A DNA stretch of 64,000 nt from Jeotgalibacillus haloalkalitolerans (GTDB lineage: Bacteria; Bacillota; Bacilli; Bacillales; Jeotgalibacillaceae). Positions 53,525 through 62,118 of the stretch are shown here, piece after piece (the stretch's first letter is position 1; every line of letters starts with the position of its first letter). Made by a program: the position numbers and the translations under genes. The notes below the pieces were generated by a model. It had not been told where the DNA came from, made no database searches, and worked only from the letters and a program-made list of their open reading frames with translations. The stretch lies in assembly GCF_034427455.1 (NCBI RefSeq), contig NZ_JAXQNN010000001.1, positions 124,001 through 188,000 on the forward strand, written 5' to 3'.

Positions 53525-54076
53525 ATGAACATCTACACAATCGGTCACTACAATCATGCTGAAGAAGAATTTCTCAATCTGCTAAAAGCTGCAGATATCA
53601 CATTTATAGCAGACGTGCGCGCGTTTCCGGGAAGCCGCAGAAGTCCTCAATTCAAAAAAGAAAACCTGCAGGATTGGCTGAAGAAATCGGGCATTGGCTA
53701 TCAGCATTTCCCTGAGCTCGGTGGAAGAAGAAGGATATCCGGTGTAGTCGGGGAGGATCTGAATGCCGGGTGGGAGAACCGTTCTTTTCACAATTATGCG
53801 GATTATACGCTGACTGATGAGTTTAAGCTTGGTGTTGGAGAGCTGATGAAGCTTGCTGAAGACGGAAATGTCGCTTATATGTGCTCAGAGCACCATCCGG
53901 CCAGGTGTCACCGGCTGATTATCAGCAATTGGCTTCAGGCAAATGGTTGGAATGTGCATCATATTATTCCCGGGTCAAAAAGTGAGCCGAAGCTTGTTCG
54001 TCATGAGCTTGGTAAATGGGGTGCGGTGCCTGTGATTGAGGAGGGTGGAGAGGTTGTGTATCCTTTGCTGAAATAA
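53525..54076 (+). CDS. DUF488 family protein
   Basis: A 183-residue protein with IYTIGHYNHAEEEFLNLLKAADITFIADVRAFPGSRRSPQF and MCSEHHPARCHRLIIS, the marks of DUF488. Function unknown; a nucleic-acid-related role has been suggested for the family. ATG at 53525 has AAAGGAGA. Confidence 0.82.
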   Translation: MNIYTIGHYNHAEEEFLNLLKAADITFIADVRAFPGSRRSPQFKKENLQDWLKKSGIGYQHFPELGGRRRISGVVGEDLNAGWENRSFHNYADYTLTDEFKLGVGELMKLAEDGNVAYMCSEHHPARCHRLIISNWLQANGWNVHHIIPGSKSEPKLVRHELGKWGAVPVIEEGGEVVYPLLK

Positions 54077-54088
54077 GAGGGCGTGTGC

Positions 54089-54259
54089 TCAAGCCCTCTT
54101 CTCAAAACAGTCCTCACACAAAAATGAAGCCTCATTTCTTAAATAAGCCTTTATTTCAGTAAATCCTTTCTTTTTGGGGTAGCGCAGCTTTGCATAAACC
54201 TGCTCATCCTCCTCGATTAGCTTACCGCAATTCATACACTTCGGTGGGTCAAATAACAT
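54089..54259 (-). CDS. 56-residue CxxC zinc-ribbon-like protein
   Basis: Small gene with ATG at 54259 and AGGAGG 8 bases upstream. The 56-residue product has CMNC near residue 8 and CEDC near 48, a likely zinc site, with KLRYPKKKGFTEIKAYL between. Similar small proteins are common in Bacillales and often misnamed as iron-transport proteins. The stop lies in a hairpin (AAGAGGG...CCCTCTT) shared with the convergent DUF488 gene. Confidence 0.75.
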   Translation of the reverse strand: MLFDPPKCMNCGKLIEEDEQVYAKLRYPKKKGFTEIKAYLRNEASFLCEDCFEKRA

Positions 54260-54362
54260 TTATGAATCCTCCTGTTATTTCCGTTTTTTGTAAGGTAAAA
54301 TAAGTGTAGCTGAAATTTAATCGATTTACAATTTAATGGGGAGCAGGAAGGGAGAAATGAAA

Positions 54363-54731
54363 ATGATTAAGCAAATTGGACAGATTGGTGTACGGGTAAA
54401 AGATGTGAAGCGTGCGACTGCATTTTACCGGGAAACGCTAGGGCTTCAGCAGTTATTTGAAACTGAAAACATGTCGTTTTTTGAGTGTGAAGGGGTACGG
54501 CTGATGCTGACGCTGCCTGAAAATGATGCGTTTGATCACCCGGGTTCAGTTCTTTATTTTAATGTGCCGGATATTGAGGAAGCGTATCAGCAATTTGAGG
54601 ATAAAGGTGTGTCATTTCTGGATCAGCCGCACGTGGTTGCGAAGATGGAACAGACGGAGACCTGGATGACTTTTTTCAGGGATACTGAGGGGAATACACT
54701 CGCATTAATGAGCGAAGTGACGGTATCATGA
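54363..54731 (+). CDS. VOC (glyoxalase-like) protein
   Basis: A 122-residue VOC protein: IGQIGVRVKDVKRATAFYRETLGL, VRLMLTLPEN and FFRDTEGNTLALMSEV. ATG at 54363 has AAGGGAG 8 bases before; ATG at 54357 is an alternative. It overlaps a second VOC gene by 4 bases, which suggests they act together. Confidence 0.77.
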   Translation: MIKQIGQIGVRVKDVKRATAFYRETLGLQQLFETENMSFFECEGVRLMLTLPENDAFDHPGSVLYFNVPDIEEAYQQFEDKGVSFLDQPHVVAKMEQTETWMTFFRDTEGNTLALMSEVTVS

Positions 54732-55141
54732 AAAATCAGTTAATCAGAGTCGGGACCACCTATCTTCCTGTTTCAGACCCGGGCCAGTCTGCCGTGTGGT
54801 ATCAGGAAAAGCTGGGGGCAGTCATGAACTATAAGGATGATCAAAAAGCGATTTTGGATCTTGCGAATCAGAGTCTGTTCCTTGTAAAAGCTGAAATGGA
54901 TCAGACAGCCAATTTCATTGATACCCAGGGCAAAGAACGTTTTTCGCTGACATTTGAAGTGGATGGACTGACGTCGCTGAAGTCGCTTCAGCAGACATTG
55001 CAGGCATCGGGCGTAGAGACAGGTGAGATTGAAGACAGGGGACATGCGGGCAGAAATTTTGTGTTTTCAGATCCAGACGGTAACCTGTTTGATGTGTGGA
55101 GTGAGCTGAGTTCTGATTTTAAAAAGGGAGTAAGCAGTTAA
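54728..55141 (+). CDS. VOC (glyoxalase-like) protein
   Basis: A 137-residue VOC protein: VGTTYLPVSDPGQSAVWYQEKLGAVMNY, SLFLVKAEM and FVFSDPDGNLFDVWSEL. The substrate is unknown. Ends at a clear terminator. Confidence 0.77.
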   Translation: MKNQLIRVGTTYLPVSDPGQSAVWYQEKLGAVMNYKDDQKAILDLANQSLFLVKAEMDQTANFIDTQGKERFSLTFEVDGLTSLKSLQQTLQASGVETGEIEDRGHAGRNFVFSDPDGNLFDVWSELSSDFKKGVSS

Positions 55142-55158
55142 CTAATGGTCTTGAATAG

Positions 55159-55189
55159 AGGGGTCCTGCAGTTGAGAGGACCCCTTATC
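55159..55189 (+). terminator. terminator after VOC pair
   Basis: AGGGGTCCT and AGGACCCCT arms around a 9-base loop, then TATC. Confidence 0.7.
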
Positions 55190-55193
55190 AGTA

Positions 55194-56117
55194 TTAATTG
55201 CTGTTTGAAAACCATATTTTAAGCTGTTTCAGTAATTCCGGGTGCAGATCTTTGTCACGCAGATCTTTTTGATATTCTTTTTGCAAACCAAGCAATGAAT
55301 GAGGTCTGTCTCTGCGTCTCAGTATGTGGTTCATATCTGAAATCACAATGTGCTCAGCGCCTGAAAAAGAGGCGAATTCAGCAGCTGAACCAGGCTTGAT
55401 CTGTATGTCCCGTGCGCCTTCAATCGCAAGTGATCTGCAGGGTACTGAATTCATGAAATCAGTTATATGATAAGCTTTCATTTCTCTTATCCATTTAGCA
55501 TTTATGGTGGTACCGCGATATTTGATAGCGGGAGCAGTCGTTTGAGCAATCTTTTGGTCAACGGATTTTGAGGATTTTTCTATATTCTTCTCCACACGCA
55601 GTATCTTAAAAAGGTACTTTTTAAATCCTGTTGTTTGCTGAACTTCTTTTTGCAGTAATTCTCTTTGATAAGCAATCAGTTCTTCTCCCGTGCCCATGAA
55701 ACCGCAAAGAAATATAAAGCCATCGGCAGGTTCCAGCTTCATGACAGCAGGACCTGTGATCGCACCTTCACTGTGACCAATCAGCGTAATACGGTTGTAG
55801 TGTTTTTTTAATTCACGCATCCATACTGCTGCATCTGAGATGAAATCTGAAAGCCCTGTTTCATTAAAAGTTCCTTCACTCATTCCGGTACCTCGCTTAT
55901 CAAACCTGAGTGAGGGCACGCCAATCTCATACAGAAAATACGCTAAATCTCTGTATAAATTTGATTGGAATTTTTTATGGTTTCCATCTTGGTTAACCTG
56001 ACCTGATCCTGGCATAATGATTACTGCATGATCAGACGAGCCTTCAGGAGTTGCGAGTGTTCCCTGAAGCTTAAATCCCTGATTAGTCACCATCAAACGC
56101 TTTTCATTAAAAATCAT
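55194..56117 (-). CDS. alpha/beta hydrolase
   Basis: A 307-residue alpha/beta hydrolase: HAVIIMPGSGQVNQDGN, SLRFDKRGTGMSEG, the nucleophile elbow LIGHSEGAITG and a late DMNHILRRR His region. Likely esterase/peptidase-like; substrate unknown. Start at 56117 or 56120 (ATGATG); GGAGG is inside the end of the preceding small ORF, so translation is coupled to it. Confidence 0.8.
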   Translation of the reverse strand: MIFNEKRLMVTNQGFKLQGTLATPEGSSDHAVIIMPGSGQVNQDGNHKKFQSNLYRDLAYFLYEIGVPSLRFDKRGTGMSEGTFNETGLSDFISDAAVWMRELKKHYNRITLIGHSEGAITGPAVMKLEPADGFIFLCGFMGTGEELIAYQRELLQKEVQQTTGFKKYLFKILRVEKNIEKSSKSVDQKIAQTTAPAIKYRGTTINAKWIREMKAYHITDFMNSVPCRSLAIEGARDIQIKPGSAAEFASFSGAEHIVISDMNHILRRRDRPHSLLGLQKEYQKDLRDKDLHPELLKQLKIWFSNSN

Positions 56118-56200
56118 CATACTGCCTCCATTCGTTTAAAGTATCCTCCGACAGCACCAAATAAGCTGAGTATGAGTGAGATTAGAAGGTTTTTCTTCAT
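56117..56200 (-). CDS. 27-residue membrane microprotein
   Basis: ATG at 56200 with AAAAAGGGGA upstream; encodes MKKNLLISLILSLFGAVGGY followed by FKRMEAV. A short basic start, one hydrophobic stretch and a positive end suggest a membrane peptide. Its TGA overlaps the hydrolase ATG and its last codons supply the hydrolase ribosome binding site; its start lies 1 base after the regulator stop. It could be a functional microprotein or only a coupling leader. Confidence 0.55.
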   Translation of the reverse strand: MKKNLLISLILSLFGAVGGYFKRMEAV

Positions 56201-56201
56201 A

Positions 56202-56741
56202 CTAGTTCCCCTTTTTATGATTCGGCTCAGAAACAAAGAATTGTGCCATCGTAATTTTTTTCGTGTCTGATCTTCTTGAGTTTTGGGTGTAGGGCTTAAT
56301 GACCTGATAAAGTTCTTCTTTAAAGGTTTCCCACTCCTGTTCATTCAGATGAAGATCAACCTGACTGAAGCCATAGATGTCTTTGGTGAGATCAACGTCA
56401 CCGTCAAAAAATTCTTCTGTCTGTCTCATCAGGTTCGCAAAAAAAGTTGTAAACATGTTCATATGCTCATCCTTCGTGAGCTTCGAGCCTTCCTCCGGTG
56501 TTATTCTTGACCCGTTGACCTGTAAAGCGTATGTCTTTTCAGTCGTACCCCGGATTTGTTTTTCGTTGGTAACAGTCAGGATGTTACCTTTTTTTAATGT
56601 GTTCAGATGTCTGTATAAAGTAGCCTGTGGGATTTCTTCAAGCACATCCAGCAGCTCTGCCACCGTAGCAGGTCCTTTAGATAAATGCTGTATAATTTTC
56701 ATGCGAACAGGATGCATAATTAAGTCAGCTTTTGATTTCAT
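56202..56741 (-). CDS. winged-helix regulator (ArsR-like)
   Basis: A 179-residue protein with DLIMHPVRMKIIQHLSKGPATVAELLDVLEEIPQATLYRHLNTLKKGNIL near its start, a helix-turn-helix like PadR/ArsR types with a long C-terminal part. ATG at 56741 has AATGAGGTGAA. First gene of an operon with the microprotein and hydrolase; a 30-bp inverted repeat just upstream is probably its own operator. Confidence 0.78.
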   Translation of the reverse strand: MKSKADLIMHPVRMKIIQHLSKGPATVAELLDVLEEIPQATLYRHLNTLKKGNILTVTNEKQIRGTTEKTYALQVNGSRITPEEGSKLTKDEHMNMFTTFFANLMRQTEEFFDGDVDLTKDIYGFSQVDLHLNEQEWETFKEELYQVIKPYTQNSRRSDTKKITMAQFFVSEPNHKKGN

Positions 56742-56753
56742 CAGATTCACCTC

Positions 56754-56783
56754 ATTATTATCATTATCAATAATGATAATAAT
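56754..56783. promoter_or_regulatory. 30-bp inverted repeat, likely autoregulatory operator
   Basis: Perfect 14-base arms ATTATTATCATTAT and ATAATGATAATAAT with a 2-base centre, 12 bases before the regulator start. It has Fur-like letters but half-sites in the wrong order for a 7-1-7 Fur box. Confidence 0.65.
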
Positions 56784-56860
56784 AGAATTTTGATTAAATG
56801 TCCAGCAGTAAAGTAAGAAAAGTTGTTTAAGATGCATTCTTCATTTCCAAATCACATATT

Positions 56861-56895
56861 AAAAAAAGAGCTGATCATGCAGGGCATGGTCAGCT
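56861..56895 (-). terminator. terminator of MBL hydrolase gene
   Basis: Minus-strand arms AGCTGACCATGC and GCATGATCAGCT, then a T7 tract. Confidence 0.9.
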
Positions 56896-56928
56896 TTAAT
56901 GGGATTTAGAAAACAGAGATTTTTTTCT

Positions 56929-57690
56929 TCAAAACGAATAAGACTCTCCATCCTCAGGTACATGCAACCGGTCTGCAAATCCCTTTTCTACTGCAAAAGT
57001 CTTCAGCTCATCACGTGACAGCGCCCAGTGATTGACAGCTTCCATGTGAACCGCCACGATTTTAGCATTTGGTGCAGCTTTAGCCGTTTCGTATATATCT
57101 TCTTTGCCCATCACGAGTGAACCGCCTTCAAGGAACTGGTTGTCCCCTGCGTTAGCGACGATGACCTCAGGCTGATGCTTGAGAATTTCTTTTTCTGTTC
57201 CTTCATACCAGACTGTATCCCCGGCGACATAAAGCGTTTTTTCACTTGAATGCTTGAAAACAACGCCTGAAACATGCCCAAGCATCTTAAGAATTTCACC
57301 TCTGCCATGCTCTCCGACTGTTTTGATCAGCTGGACGCCTTCAAATTCAGTTTGCTCGCTCAGTACTTCCAGATTTTCAAATCCATCCTCTTTCACTTTC
57401 TCTAAATCTTCATCATTTTGAACGAATACTTTCATATTTTTTGGTATTGCATTCTTAGCAGCCTCATCATAATGATCAAGATGCAGGTGTGTTAAAATCA
57501 CCGCATTCACGCCCTGGATTACTTCATCTATTGGAATCGGCAGTTCGACAAGCGGGTTATTCTGATCCTGTCTTGCTGCGTTTTGAAATGGAGGATAAGC
57601 ACCTTTGTCAGCTAAAAATGGGTCTACAAGAAACTTTTTACCGGCATAGTGAACAACGAGTGTAGCGTTTCTGATTAATTGAATGTTCAT
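56929..57690 (-). CDS. metallo-beta-lactamase fold hydrolase (UlaG-like)
   Basis: A 253-residue metal-dependent hydrolase: IRNATLVVHYAGKKFLVDPFLAD, ILTHLHLDHYDEAA (HxHxDH), TLYVAGDTVWYEG and VAVHMEAVNHWALSR. It resembles putative L-ascorbate-6-phosphate lactonase-type MBL proteins; real substrate unknown. ATG follows CAGGAGCT. Divergent to an Lrp regulator. Confidence 0.8.
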   Translation of the reverse strand: MNIQLIRNATLVVHYAGKKFLVDPFLADKGAYPPFQNAARQDQNNPLVELPIPIDEVIQGVNAVILTHLHLDHYDEAAKNAIPKNMKVFVQNDEDLEKVKEDGFENLEVLSEQTEFEGVQLIKTVGEHGRGEILKMLGHVSGVVFKHSSEKTLYVAGDTVWYEGTEKEILKHQPEVIVANAGDNQFLEGGSLVMGKEDIYETAKAAPNAKIVAVHMEAVNHWALSRDELKTFAVEKGFADRLHVPEDGESYSF

Positions 57691-57811
57691 TGATTGTCAG
57701 CTCCTGTTATGAAAGGTTACTTACAGTTTATAATAGAGATATAGTTGAAATACATAGCTTAAATCAAGTCTTTAGGCGTTATTACTTGAATAATGAAAGG
57801 ATTGAATCAGC

Positions 57812-58219
57812 ATGCTGGATCGCACGGATCAGCTTATTATAAAAGAGCTCTCTGCAAATAGCCGTATGACGATGAAACAGCTGGGTGAAAGGGTACACCT
57901 GACAGGACAGGCGACGTCATCCAGGGTTGCGAAGCTTGAGGATATGGGGATTATTGAGGGGTATACGCTGAAAGTCAATCAGGCTAAGCTGGGGCTGCCG
58001 GTTCATGTAATGATTCAGATTTTTACGGAAAGCCCTGATCATAGAAGTTATCACAGAGTGATTGAAGAGAACGCAGCTTATATTATACAAAACTATAAAG
58101 TGAGCGGAGAGAGCTGTTATTTGGTTGAAGCCAGGTTTCCTTCGAATGAAGTACTCAATGAGTTTTTAACAGTGCTAAGCAGTGTGGTGAGTTATAAAGT
58201 GGCGGTTGTTATTGGTTAA
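57812..58219 (+). CDS. Lrp/AsnC-family regulator
   Basis: A 135-residue protein: DRTDQLIIKELSANSRMTMKQLGERVHLTGQATSSRVAKLEDMGII is the helix-turn-helix, followed by an AsnC ligand-binding domain with GESCYLVEARF. It may control the divergent MBL gene. Its ligand, perhaps an amino acid, is unknown. Confidence 0.85.
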   Translation: MLDRTDQLIIKELSANSRMTMKQLGERVHLTGQATSSRVAKLEDMGIIEGYTLKVNQAKLGLPVHVMIQIFTESPDHRSYHRVIEENAAYIIQNYKVSGESCYLVEARFPSNEVLNEFLTVLSSVVSYKVAVVIG

Positions 58220-58273
58220 GCAGCTGAACCGATGGAACACCGCTAATAGGATAATTGTAAATATATTCCCTTC

Positions 58274-58302
58274 TTGACACATTTGAAACGCCCTTATACA
58301 AT
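58274..58302 (+). promoter_or_regulatory. sigma-A promoter of the rbs operon
   Basis: TTGACA at 58274-58279 and TACAAT at 58297-58302, spacer 17. A perfect LacI-type operator begins 3 bases later. Confidence 0.85.
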
Positions 58303-58304
58303 AC

Positions 58305-58376
58305 ATGTAACCGGTTACATAAAATTTGTTTTCAAGTAGCCGGTTTTTTAAAACTAAAATATGTAACCGATTACAT
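58305..58376. promoter_or_regulatory. paired RbsR operators
   Basis: ATGTAACCGGTTACAT (58305-58320, perfect palindrome) and ATGTAACCGATTACAT (58361-58376, one mismatch), 56 bases apart centre to centre. They have the central CG step of LacI-type operators and flank the transcription start and leader of rbsR. Confidence 0.85.
58309..58349 (+). terminator. attenuator-like hairpin in rbs leader
   Basis: AACCGGTTAC (half of operator 1) can pair with GTAGCCGGTT (one G-U pair), followed by four further T. It sits in the leader between promoter and rbsR. Confidence 0.45.
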
Positions 58377-58395
58377 AAATTCGGGGTGTGGTGAA

Positions 58396-59367
58396 ATGGC
58401 AACGATTAAACAGGTAGCTCAGCATGCAGGTGTTTCAGTCGCGACAGTTTCAAGAGTGCTGAATGATAAAGGATATGTGCATGAAGATACGCGCAAGGCA
58501 GTGCTGAAAGCGATTGAAGAACTTCAATATAATCCAAACAGTGTGGCGAGGAGTCTTTTTAAGAAATCTTCAAATACGATTGGACTATTAATTCCTGACA
58601 TCACAAACCCCTTTTTCCCTCAGCTGGTCAGAGCGGTTGAAGATGTGATGTATCCAAAAGGGTATACAACGATTCTTTTCAACAGTGATGAAAATATCCA
58701 GCATGAACTTGATTATCTAAAAGGAATGACTTCAAAGTACATTGATGGTGTCATCGTTGTTTCCAATACACTCAAGTGGGAACACCTCGAGCCGCTAACT
58801 GTGCCAGTCATTGCACTTGATCGTCATATAGATGACAGAATTGCTTCTGTCACCATTGATAACTATGAAAGCAGCTTTAAAGCACTTGAGTTTCTGGTTG
58901 AAAGGGGCTGCCGCAAAATAGCTCATCTGGCCGGTCCTGCTCATGTCTTTACTTCAAGTGAAAGGCTGAGAGCTTATAAAGATTTCACTCAAAAACATGG
59001 TCTTGAAGAAATGATTCAGGAAGGGTCTTATGAGCTTCAGAGCGGCATGCTGAACACGATGCAGCTGTTAACGAAATATCAGCAGGTAGATGCGATTTTT
59101 GCAGGTAACGATGTCATGGCAATCGGTGCACTGAAAGCCGCTGCAAAGCTGGGAATTAGTGTACCTAAAGAACTTTCAGTGATGGGCTTTGACGGCGTTG
59201 AGTGGGGAACAGCAGTTACGCCTGAATTGACTACGATGCAGCAGCCGATTTATCAGATTGGACAAAAAGCAGCTGAGATGCTCTTGAAGCGCCTTGAAAC
59301 CCCGGGGTTATCGCCGGAACATGTCAGGCTGAATGCAGAGCTGACAGTCAGACAGTCAACGAAATAA
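58396..59367 (+). CDS. rbsR: ribose operon repressor
   Basis: A 323-residue LacI-family regulator: TIKQVAQHAGVSVATVSRVLN at the N-terminus, GLLIPDITNPFFPQLVRAVED and the sugar-binding FAGNDVMAIGALKAA. It is expected to bind the two upstream palindromes and release on ribose. First gene of rbsRKDACB. ATG follows GGGGTGTGG. Confidence 0.93.
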   Translation: MATIKQVAQHAGVSVATVSRVLNDKGYVHEDTRKAVLKAIEELQYNPNSVARSLFKKSSNTIGLLIPDITNPFFPQLVRAVEDVMYPKGYTTILFNSDENIQHELDYLKGMTSKYIDGVIVVSNTLKWEHLEPLTVPVIALDRHIDDRIASVTIDNYESSFKALEFLVERGCRKIAHLAGPAHVFTSSERLRAYKDFTQKHGLEEMIQEGSYELQSGMLNTMQLLTKYQQVDAIFAGNDVMAIGALKAAAKLGISVPKELSVMGFDGVEWGTAVTPELTTMQQPIYQIGQKAAEMLLKRLETPGLSPEHVRLNAELTVRQSTK

Positions 59368-59378
59368 GGAGTGATCAC

Positions 59379-60254
59379 ATGATTACAGTAGCAGGCAGCT
59401 TGAATATAGATCTTGTCACAGAAGCAGAGCGTTTTCCACTTCCGGGAGAGACCATTCTGGGTACCGGTTTCTCCACTGTGTTTGGTGGAAAAGGTGCAAA
59501 TCAGGCCGTTGCAGCAGCAAGGCTTGGTGGACAGGTGAAAATGGTCGGTAAGGTTGGAAATGACCTTTACGGAGAAAGTTACCTTGAGTATTTAACGAAC
59601 GAAACAGTTGATGTATCAAATGTGAAACCGGTTACACATTTACCTACAGGCACTGCATCTATTGTGGTGGCAGAGCAGGATAATCAGATTATTGTAGTGG
59701 CTGGGGCAAATGGAGACGTAGACGGGGACTTCATAAAAGAAGAAATGACCGGTTCGCAAAAAGGAGTCCTGCTGGTTCAGCTTGAGATCCCGGATGAAGC
59801 GGTAGAAGAAGCGATGAAAGCAGCAAAAGCAAACGGCAGCACCGTGATTTTAAACCCTGCACCTTTCAAACCGCTACCGGCTGAATGGTGGGAGCTTGCA
59901 GACTATATCACACCAAACGAGCATGAGGCGGCTTCTCTTAAGAAAGAAAGCAACTTTCATGAAGCGTACAGAGAAAAGTTAATCGTCACACGAGGCAGCG
60001 AAGGCGCAAGCTTTTTTGAAAAAGGTGAGGAAGTGCTGGTACCGGCACCGAAAGTAACACCGGTTGATACGACTGGGGCAGGCGATACGTTTAACGGAGC
60101 GCTTGCAGCATTTCTGGATCAGGGGCTTGCACTGAGACAGGCTGTTGAAAAAGCAGTCAAGGCAGCCAGTATGTCGATTACGGCGCTTGGTGCACAAAGT
60201 GCGATGCCGACACTGCAGCAGCTTGAAGGAGGCGGAGATCATGCGGAAAAGTAA
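59379..60254 (+). CDS. rbsK: ribokinase
   Basis: Phosphorylates ribose to ribose-5-phosphate. 291 residues of PfkB family: VAGSLNIDLVTEAERFPLPGET, FGGKGANQAVAAARLGG and the anion-hole motif PVDTTGAGDTFNGALAAFL with the catalytic Asp. Eleven bases after rbsR. Confidence 0.94.
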   Translation: MITVAGSLNIDLVTEAERFPLPGETILGTGFSTVFGGKGANQAVAAARLGGQVKMVGKVGNDLYGESYLEYLTNETVDVSNVKPVTHLPTGTASIVVAEQDNQIIVVAGANGDVDGDFIKEEMTGSQKGVLLVQLEIPDEAVEEAMKAAKANGSTVILNPAPFKPLPAEWWELADYITPNEHEAASLKKESNFHEAYREKLIVTRGSEGASFFEKGEEVLVPAPKVTPVDTTGAGDTFNGALAAFLDQGLALRQAVEKAVKAASMSITALGAQSAMPTLQQLEGGGDHAEK

Positions 60255-60630
60255 CTTTTTAAACAGTGAAATTACGAAAGTGCTGGCTGATCTTGGTCAT
60301 ACAGACACTGTTGTGATTGCGGATTGCGGTCTCCCAATACCTGAGCATGTGAAAAAAATTGACCTGTCTCTAACGCTTGGCATTCCGGACATTGAAACGG
60401 TTTTAAAAGCAGTATTGAAGGAGATGGAGGTCGAGTCAGTCACGGTTGCAAAAGAGGCGGATGCTCAAAACCAGGCATTCAGCCATTTAGTAAACGAACA
60501 ATTTGATTCAATTGAAAAAGTGTCACATGAAAAATTCAAACAGCAAACCTCTTCAGCCAGAGCAGTTATCAGGACAGGAGAACATACGCCATATGCAAAC
60601 ATTATCCTGCACGCGGGGGTGATCTTTTGA
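60241..60630 (+). CDS. rbsD: D-ribose pyranase
   Basis: Interconverts ribose anomers. 129 residues: FLNSEITKVLADLGHTDTVVIADCGLPIP with the catalytic His, and C-terminal RTGEHTPYANIILHAGVIF. ATG at 60241 has GGAGGCGGAG; it overlaps rbsK by 14 bases and rbsA by 4. Confidence 0.93.
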   Translation: MRKSNFLNSEITKVLADLGHTDTVVIADCGLPIPEHVKKIDLSLTLGIPDIETVLKAVLKEMEVESVTVAKEADAQNQAFSHLVNEQFDSIEKVSHEKFKQQTSSARAVIRTGEHTPYANIILHAGVIF

Positions 60631-62117
60631 GTAAGCCAATCATTGAAATGTCGGATATTCACAAATCTTTTGGACAGGTTGAAGTGCTTACGGGCGTCTC
60701 GTTTGACCTGAAGCCTGGTGAAATTCACGCGCTGATGGGTGAAAACGGGGCAGGTAAGTCAACGCTGATGAAAATTCTCACTGGTATTCATTCAAAAGAC
60801 CAGGGAGAGATCATCTACAAAGGTAAGAAAACAGCTTTTAAAAGTCCAAAAGAAGCTGAAAAAGCCGGAATCAGCGTAATTCATCAGGAGCTGAATATTA
60901 TTCCTGAGCTGACAGTTGCAGAAAACTTCTTTTTAGGAAAAGAAAAAACGGCCGGTAAGACAGGCATTTTGAGAAACAAAGAAATGAATGAAGAAGCAAA
61001 AGCGTGGCTGATGGAGCTTGGGATCAAGCTCGATCCGAAAAAGTCTGCTGCTGAATGTTCTGTTGGTCAGCAGCAGATGATCGAGATTGCAAGAGCTGTA
61101 TCTGCTGACAGTGAAGTCCTAATTATGGATGAACCGACAGCTGCGCTGACGAAAAAAGAAATTGATGTTCTTTTCAACGTGATGAATGGTCTCAGAAAGA
61201 AAAACGTCGCAATTGTGTATATTTCTCACCGGATGGAAGAGATTTTCAGCATGTGCGACAGGATTACTGTACTGAGAGATGGTGCTTCTGTTGGCACCAG
61301 AGTCATTAAAGAAACCAATTTTCAGGAAGTTGTAAAGATGATGGTTGGACGCGAGCTTGGTGAACAGTTTCCTGAAAGAAAGGTGACACCGGGGAAAGTG
61401 CGGCTGACGGTGGAAAACCTGACATCATCTACCGGAGTCAAATCGGCATCATTTGATTTGAAAGAAGGAGAGATCCTGGGCGTTGCCGGCTTGATGGGTG
61501 CCGGAAGAACAGAGCTGATGAGAGCGTTGTTTGGAGCTGATAAAAGCTCAGGTGTGATTCAGATTGAAGGAAAAACGCTGAATAAGCCGACGCCCAAAAA
61601 ATCGATCCGTGCCGGAATGGCATTTGTCACAGAAGACCGTAAAGGCGAAGGTTTAATTCTTAATCAGACAGTCAGAGAGAACCTTTCAACTGCTCAGTTC
61701 AACAATATTTCCAAATGGAGCCTGATGAATACAAAGAAAGAACAGGCTTCAGCAGCTGAACTGATCGAACGGCTGAGAATTAAGACATCCGGGCCCGAAC
61801 AGGAAGCGAAATCGCTCAGTGGAGGTAATCAGCAGAAGATTGTCATTGGCAAATGGCTTGCAACGAATCCTTCCGTACTGATTCTTGATGAACCGACCAG
61901 AGGGGTTGATGTCGGTGCGAAGAAAGAGATTTATCAGATTATGAATGATCTGACGGCAAGAGGTGTGTCTATCATTATGGTGTCATCAGAGCTTCCTGAA
62001 ATCCTCGGGATGTCAGACCGTATCCTTGTGATGCATGAGGGGAAAGTGACTGCAATCATGAACCGGGCTGATGCGGATCAGGAAAAAATTATGACAGCAG
62101 CAACAGGAGGAGAGTAA
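60627..62117 (+). CDS. rbsA: ribose ABC transporter ATPase (two-domain)
   Basis: A 496-residue ATPase with two ABC modules: first Walker A GENGAGKSTLMKIL, SVGQQQMIEIARA, LIMDEPTAAL; second module with a degenerate P-loop GLMGAGRTELMRALFG and LSGGNQQKIVIGKWLA, LILDEPTRGVDVGAK. The start is TTG overlapping the rbsD stop, with GGGGGTGATC before it. Confidence 0.94.
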   Translation: MSKPIIEMSDIHKSFGQVEVLTGVSFDLKPGEIHALMGENGAGKSTLMKILTGIHSKDQGEIIYKGKKTAFKSPKEAEKAGISVIHQELNIIPELTVAENFFLGKEKTAGKTGILRNKEMNEEAKAWLMELGIKLDPKKSAAECSVGQQQMIEIARAVSADSEVLIMDEPTAALTKKEIDVLFNVMNGLRKKNVAIVYISHRMEEIFSMCDRITVLRDGASVGTRVIKETNFQEVVKMMVGRELGEQFPERKVTPGKVRLTVENLTSSTGVKSASFDLKEGEILGVAGLMGAGRTELMRALFGADKSSGVIQIEGKTLNKPTPKKSIRAGMAFVTEDRKGEGLILNQTVRENLSTAQFNNISKWSLMNTKKEQASAAELIERLRIKTSGPEQEAKSLSGGNQQKIVIGKWLATNPSVLILDEPTRGVDVGAKKEIYQIMNDLTARGVSIIMVSSELPEILGMSDRILVMHEGKVTAIMNRADADQEKIMTAATGGE

Positions 62118-62118
62118 A

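Noticed and set aside
56754-56783. Fur box
   Set aside because: It has TGATAAT-like words but the half-sites face the wrong way for the 7-1-7 arrangement; better explained as an operator of the adjacent regulator.
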